Positions 58,744-64,000 of a stretch of 64,000 nucleotides of DNA are shown here, one piece after another. This DNA is from Dendrophyllia cribrosa. Lineage: Eukaryota > Cnidaria > Anthozoa > Scleractinia > Dendrophylliidae. The notes under the pieces are model-generated. The model was not told the DNA's origin. It saw only the letters and a program-made list of their open reading frames with translations, and made no database searches. Within the stretch, counting starts at the first letter, position 1; every line of letters begins with the position of its first letter. Location of the stretch: contig JAJLRJ010000013.1 in NCBI GenBank assembly GCA_024195265.1, positions 9,151,832 to 9,215,831 on the forward strand. The letters are read 5' to 3'. The translations under genes were made by a program, and so were the position numbers.

Positions 58744-59236
58744 CCCCGGGGGGGGGGGGGGGGGGGGGGGGTACCCATATAAAAATATAACGGGGTGTTC
58801 GTCGGAAATTTTCAATAAACACCCTAAAAGATACCAGAATGTAGTTTGAATTAGAGTGGCTCAAACAAAGTTTTGCACGGGGATGCTCCGCCCCGAGGTC
58901 CAAACCCTTACCCTTCTATAAACAGTTTTTGACAGAAAGGTACCCCTTTCATATACAGAAAAAACACTGCATCTCTTTACTATACCCTTGAAATTAAGTA
59001 ATGTAACGAAATCCACGGAAAACGTTAAGCGTTACCACTAGCACTATACCACTAGCATCTGTTTGAGATATTTTAAAAGGCCCTTTTTATATTACCTAAA
59101 TGGCAGTTTTCCCTACCCTTTTCTATACTTCAACTCGTGAAATCCCTATGCCCTTTTGTATACCTCCTGCCTAAAAATGGTATTCCTTTCGAGCGGAGCA
59201 TCCCCGTATAGTCCATTATAGGGAGTATCCCTCGGG
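58744..59236. mobile_element. Poly-G-ended element, copy 2
   Basis: Begins CCCCGGGG with a run of ~24 G at 58748-58770 and ends GGGAGTATCCCTCGGG near 59236. Shares CGGGGATGCTCCGCCCCGAG and GGTCCAAACCCTTACCCTT with the copy at 40654-41104, and the mirrored GCGGAGCATCCCCGTATAG near its right end. The right C run has decayed to CCCTC. No coding content. Confidence 0.75.
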
Positions 59237-59405
59237 AGCATTAGCATTTTTTTAGCAATCAAGCGATCGATAGCGATAGAAAGGAACGTGATAGGAGCAA
59301 AAACTACAAATACGAGCCCCCAGAGTCAACCTTGAGGCACTGGCAATGTGGTTCTGACTTTTGAGTCTGTTGATGAAATCCCAAAGTAAAACCATTAAAT
59401 AAATG

Positions 59406-59999
59406 AAAGCTCAAAGCAGATTCCAATATGCTTTATTTGATTACAGTTTTGGTCTAAAATAAGCATGCCTTAAGAGCTCACGTAGAACCACTCCAACAAT
59501 AAAGACACGGTGTTATGGATTTTTTTTATCACTTTCCATAAACTATCCATTCTGTTGACTGAAAAGGGCAGCTTAAATTTGGTGGAACGTCCAGGGTTTA
59601 CCTCCAATTGTTTGATTTGAAGGTATGGCTTAGTGAAGTGCATGATTGTTTTGGTAAATACGTTGTATGTCGTCATATAGACATCCAATACCGTAACGTC
59701 TGAATGATGATGACCATTCAAATGAGAGCTACTGAGCAATAGGCTTTCCGTTGGCGACATTGCAGTACAAGGTAGTTGTATGTTTTGAGTCTTTGGATGA
59801 CACCCTGCAGTATGTAGTGACTATTCAAATGAAAGCTGTTGAGCAGTTCTTGTCTGTTGTTTCGTTTGTTTTTCAGTATCGCCAAAATAACAAATTTTCC
59901 TATTTTCTTATTCTTAGCTTTTTTGCCGCTTTTGAGAGTTAGACGGTCAAAAGAGCTTTAACGTTTTAACGTTTGTTTAAAACCTTGAATAAAGACCGT

Positions 60000-60030
<31 letters not shown>

Positions 60031-60670
60031 TAATCAAAAGCTCAGTGATACTTACGTAGCTCAGAATCTGGCTATAATTTGTTTATTACCTTGCCAAGGT
60101 CGCAGCCTTCTTATATTGCGGTGGCATTGTAAGAACGTTAGGTGGGGACTTATACGGAATACCGAATGACCTCAATATCTTTGAAAACGTATTCAGAAGT
60201 CAATATTTTAATTACATAACGGTTCAATGATAATTGAATTATAACTGAATTATATCCTGGAAGGTTATACCAACCAATTTCACCGCAAAACGTAACGTTT
60301 CTTGGCATATGCTCCACTACCTACCTTTTCGTATTAATGCAAAATTGAAACAAGTCTCAATTGTAAAAGCTCAAAGTAGATTCGAATATGCTTCATTTAA
60401 TTGCAGTTTTAGTCTAATATAAGCATGCCTTAAGAGCTCACGTAGATCCACTTTAACAATAATTAAGACATGGTGTCATGGATTTTTTTTTATCACTTTC
60501 CGTAACCTATCCACTCTGCTGACTAAAAAGAGCAGCTTAAATTTGGTGGAACGTCCAGGGTTTACCTCGAGTTGTTTAATTTGAAGGTATGGCTTAGTGA
60601 AGTACATGATTGTTTTGGTAAATACGCTGTATGTCGTATAGACATCCAATACCGTAACGTCTGAATGATT
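59406..60670 (+). repeat. Direct duplication of a ~300-bp segment
   Basis: About 59406-59712 is repeated at about 60368-60670 in the same orientation, 962 bp apart, with roughly one difference every 12-15 bases. Shared words include AATATGCTT.ATTT, AAGCATGCCTTAAGAGCTCA and GGTGGAACGTCCAGGGTTTA. A (TTTA)n tract lies between them at 60001-60030. No gene found in either copy. Confidence 0.8.
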
Positions 60671-61079
60671 AAAAAAAAACTTCCAGAAAGTAGCAGACTA
60701 ATTTTAGCATTTGTTGACTGTCCTTACTTCGTCTACTTACGTGTACCAGCTTCATTTCAAAGGTGGGTGTGCCATTTTCTTTCTAACATATTATCGTATA
60801 ATAAGCGGGACTATGCGAACTTATAAAACATGAAATGGTCTTCTTTTCATTGACCGATGAGACTGCGAAGGCTTTCATGATGATAACATGCTAGATGACA
60901 AGTTTTTGTTTCAACCTTTCCCTTTATAAGTGTGCTGGAGTAACTAACAGTAGATAGCACATTGCAAACAATTGCTTATCAGCTGTTTTGAATTTGAATA
61001 GGCACACTTCGTCATACTTGAAGACAAAAAGGATTTCATTTTAAAACTTTTACAATAATGGTTGCACTAACAGCGTGTA

Positions 61080-61985
61080 ATACATCAACACACGAAAGAA
61101 TTCCGCAACACGTTTAAGGATTTCATCCATGTACTCATGGTAGACTGCAAGAAAGTCCGCAAAACGTCGTGCCTTGTCATGCGTTCCATACTTAAACTGT
61201 TAATGCTGTAAAAACTAACTCTAACTTTTGAGCCTATGAATGAAAGTGTCAGCATAAACTTGAGCAATTGATGAGCAGCACTTCCCTGTAAAACGGTCAT
61301 TTGTGCTGTACAATGGTGGTTCTAATTATAAGTCTGTGGATGAAATCCTAAAGTGTAACCATTCAAATGAAAGCTACTGAGCAGTACTTTCCTGTGGTGT
61401 TGTTTATTATGCTGTACAAGGTGGTTCTAACTTTTGAGTCTCTCAATATAATCTCCAAGTGTCCATGTGGCCATTCAAATGAAAGTTACTGAGTAATACT
61501 TTCCTGTGGTGCTGATATGCTGTACAAGACGGTTCCAGTCTGTGGATGAATCAATGGATAAAATTCTAAAGTGCGACTATGCATTGAAATGAAAGCTACT
61601 GAGCAGTGTTCCTCTGTGGTACTGTTTATTATGCTATACAAGGCGGTTCTAACTTTTGAGTCTGTGGATAAAATCCTGAAGTGTGACGCCATTCAAATGA
61701 AAGCTACTGAGCAGTACTTTCCTGTGGTACTGTTTATTATGATGTACAAGGCGGTTCCAACTTTTGAGTTTGTGAATAAAAACCTAAAGTGTAACCATTC
61801 AAATGAAAGCTACTAAGCAGTACTTTCCTGTGGTACTGTTTATTATGCTGTACAAGGCGGTTCTAACTTTTGAGTCTGAAGTGTGACCATTCAAATGAAA
61901 GCTACAGAGTTGTGTTTTTCTGTGGTTCTATTCATGCTGTACAACGCAGTTCTAACTTTTGAGTTGGTGGATGAAATTTTATATT
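61080..61985 (-). repeat. ~106-108-bp minisatellite array (subfamily B), reversed
   Basis: At least six units share CATTCAAATGAAAGCTAC, CAGTACTTTCCTGTGG.., TTTATTATGCTGTACAAGG and TTCTAACTTTTGAGTCTG. GGCGGTT markers at 61642, 61750 and 61856 give spacings of 108 and 106 bp. The core is the complement of the 88-bp unit plus an extra ~18-20 bp (TGTTTATTATGCTGTACA). Confidence 0.85.
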
Positions 61986-62175
61986 TCCTTACTTTCAACA
62001 CTTTTTATTGTCTTTTTTCTTTCTATTTCAAAATAATAAACACGTTCAAAGCAAGCTCCTTGCCATACTGCCGAAAAACACGATATATCAGCTGGCATAT
62101 TCCTAATGTGTTCACTCACGCTGCAGGGAAATTGCAATTAATCAGACAGTCGCATCGATGGAAAAAGCCAATTAA

Positions 62176-63081
62176 AGGGGCTATCTCACCATTTTTTAGT
62201 CTTTCTTTTAAAAATCCAAAAGACATACCAGTGGAAACCCAAAACTAATAGTCCAGTTTTGTTTAAAATCATTCTAAGCGTCTTGGGCTGCAGATGGCCA
62301 GGATGGAAATGGATTTTTTTTTCAAGTTTATCGTCTTGTGTCTTGGACTACAACAACAACAACAACAACTTTATTTCGGTATTCCCATTTCTATACATGG
62401 TATTACCGAACCAATTACAATAAGAAAATTAAAATTAGTTAAATTACAATGACGAGTATTACTGACTATGTTTTGCTCTTGTTTTCATTGCTTGAGTGAC
62501 AAAAGCAGCAGTCAACCTGTTAAAATGTGGATCAGTATCGTTGAAAAGAAATGGAACCTTCTCATGATAATTCAATTTTTAAAAAAATCTATTTTGTTTA
62601 ATAATTTGTCAAAAAGGGCATTTCGTGGTTCATCATACAATATACAGTGAAATGAAAAGTGCATTTCATCTTCAACTGAATTAAGTGTACAGTGGGTGCA
62701 AATTCTAAGGTGTTCAGGAGTTTTAGGGATTGTAAATCGTCCATTTTCAATTCTTAAGGTGTGATTCCCTATCCTAAATTTAGAAGTAATTTGTATATGT
62801 TCAGGATTTTTGATATGGTGAATAAAATCGGAGTATTTCGTTTCATTTTTAAAGACCGAATAAAATTTATGTTTTTTATTTGCATTAATAAGATTGAGTT
62901 GGTGATGTTTTAGACCAGCAAAAATATTATTTTTTGCTTATGGTTTATTCTCTTCTGAAATTCACTTGATATTTTTCTCTTGGCGTTCTATAAGCATTTC
63001 ATGTCTAACAAAGCTAATTACTAGTTTTAATTTGGGACAGTTTCGATCCTAAAGCGTCAAAAACCCCATGACACAGCTCCT
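62176..63081. mobile_element. ~906-bp TTAA-flanked unit enclosing a LINE fragment
   Basis: TTAA at 62172-62175 and 63082-63085 flank AAAGGGGCTATCTCACC and the mirrored CATGACACAGCTCCTTT end. The ends match imperfectly and resemble those at 15630. The LINE fragment occupies about 62341-62935 inside. Whether the LINE inserted into the TTAA element or the ends are coincidental needs alignment. Confidence 0.5.
62341..62935 (-). mobile_element. LINE (CR1/L2-like) 3-prime fragment
   Basis: The minus strand encodes FRIGNHTLRIENGRFTIPKT, then CTHCTLNSVEDEMHF and CILYDEPRNALFDKLLN, a recognisable C-terminal segment of non-LTR reverse transcriptase polyproteins (basic IE.GR motif, CxxC, EDE.HF...C). 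It ends with an AAATAAAG(TTG)n tail (plus strand (CAA)nCTTTATTT at 62347-62379). Frameshifts are likely elsewhere; the copy is 5-prime truncated and inactive. Confidence 0.75.
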
Positions 63082-63109
63082 TTAATCATACAAGGAATCA
63101 GAGAATTAA

Positions 63110-63545
63110 CTCTGTGTGTAAATTATAGTGCTAAGGTCAACCCAGAAATTTCCCTATACTGAGTGTTAGCCCTAGTAAGGAATTGAGGGACCACACGAGG
63201 GAAAGAAAAAAATCTTTGACCTTGGTGGGATTCGAACCCACGACCTCCGGATTAGATCTTCCGTCGTTCTACCGCTTGAGCCACGAAGCCGTACGGGAGC
63301 AGATAGTGGGTAATAAGGTGGCAATTCGTGGCAATGAGAATGTGAAGGGTACAAATAAATGTTGAGCCACGTAGCACTGGTGATACAAACAAGGAATCAG
63401 AGAATTGACTCTGTGTGTAAATTATAGTGCGAAGGTCAACCCATAAATTTCCCTGTACTGAGCGTTAGCCCTGGTAAGGAAATGAGGGACCACACGAGGG
63501 AATGTGAACTGGGTAGAAATAAATGTTGAGCCATGTAGCACTGGT
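63110..63545. repeat. Tandem duplication of ~115 bp with an inserted SINE
   Basis: ACAAGGAATCAGAGAATT and the following ~110 bp (ACTCTGTGTGTAAATTATAG, GACCACACGAGGGAA) occur at about 63090-63203 and again at about 63388-63503. Between the copies lies the tRNA-like SINE head. The AATGTTGAGCCACGTAGCAC phrase also recurs at the end of each. The duplication could reflect one SINE family body present twice. Confidence 0.7.
63203..63300 (-). mobile_element. tRNA-derived SINE head
   Basis: On the minus strand 63291-63224 reads GGCTTCGTGGCTCAAGCGGT (A-box TGGCTCAAGCGG) and GTGGGTTCGAATCCCACC (B-box GGTTCGAATCC with a full T-arm stem). An oligo-T stretch and CTTTCCCTCGTGTGGTCCC body follow. The anticodon arm and acceptor stem do not fit a functional tRNA. 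Confidence 0.75.
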
Positions 63546-64000
63546 GATACGAAAACATTTCACAGTTACGAAAACATTCCATAGTTACGAAAACATTCCA
63601 TAGTTACGAAAACATTAGCGATCTCGAGCGATCGAAAGAACTAATAGAAGGAAACTTAGTGATCGAGAATAAAATAAAATCCCAGTTGTTGACCATCCCT
63701 TTTCATATTGCTTAAGTTGCAAGTTTGCTGTAAAACAAACTTTTAGAACAAAATTAGATCACGAAAACAAATTGATAAATTGAATTGTTTTCTTCTTTTT
63801 GCATTCAGCAATTCCTGTTCAATATCTTATCGCGCAAGATACATGTCTGTCAAAATGTTTGCATGCCTTTGTTGTTATGTTCATGTTTAACTTAAACAAT
63901 ATCTTAAAACTCTTAAAGGCAAAGTGTCCCGATATATTCCGTGATTATAGCTAGGATCTTGCTTTACTATCTTGAAATATAGGAAGAATAAATCGCTAAA
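63546..64000. other. Window end: short tandem and a cut copy of the AAAGG..GTGTCCCG element
   Basis: An 18-19-bp tandem CATAGTTACGAAAACATTC occurs about four times at 63546-63615. From 63914 TTAAAGGCAAAGTGTCCCGA matches the left end of the 15630 element; the window stops inside it. No gene seen. Confidence 0.6.

Noticed and set aside
63224..63291. tRNA gene on the minus strand
   Set aside because: A- and B-boxes are present but acceptor and anticodon arms do not pair properly; a tRNA-derived SINE is the better reading. The same holds for 40335-40406 and 42622-42677.

Overview
This is a eukaryotic, AT-rich, gene-poor and repeat-dense genomic window. GT-AG introns, long introns packed with foldback elements, a Penelope-like retroelement, tRNA-derived SINEs and an ADAMTS protein with a C-terminal module like those I associate with anthozoan extracellular proteins all suggest a cnidarian, most likely a stony coral or close hexacorallian. 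That placement is inference; no rRNA or mitochondrial marker is present. Layout: 1-3.3 kb is a composite inverted-repeat element holding smaller elements. 5.3-5.9 kb carries an uninterrupted gene for a Tctex1-type dynein light chain (DYNLT5-like). 7.3-11 kb holds several non-autonomous DNA elements. 11.67-14.37 kb is the end of a Penelope-like element (GIY-YIG endonuclease part), split by two insertions at TTAA sites. 15.6-16.5 kb holds another TTAA-flanked element and an 88-bp minisatellite. 17.49-44.0 kb is one plus-strand gene of 25 coding exons for a secreted ADAMTS metalloprotease; all exon phases fit and the exons sum to 3294 bp, or 1097 residues plus stop. Its introns hold more than 25 recognisable repeats. 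44.7-49.4 kb is repeat-rich with no gene seen. 49.44-51.0 kb is an uninterrupted type II membrane protein resembling O-fucosyltransferases. 53.2-55.35 kb, minus strand, is the main exon of a leishmanolysin-like (M8) metalloprotease whose start codon must lie in an upstream exon. 55.4-64 kb is repeats only: foldback elements, a poly-G-ended element, minisatellites, a LINE 3-prime fragment and a SINE. The genes do not form an obvious pathway. Two are secreted or surface metalloproteases, one probably modifies glycoproteins in the secretory route, and one is a cytosolic or ciliary dynein subunit. The most informative content is the transposable-element archaeology: repeated use of TTAA targets, insertions whose removal restores a reading frame, an element family ended by long G/C homopolymers, and an 88/106-bp minisatellite carried inside an inverted-repeat element. 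Coordinates of repeats were read by eye and are good to a few bases, except where an exact target duplication or splice site is stated.
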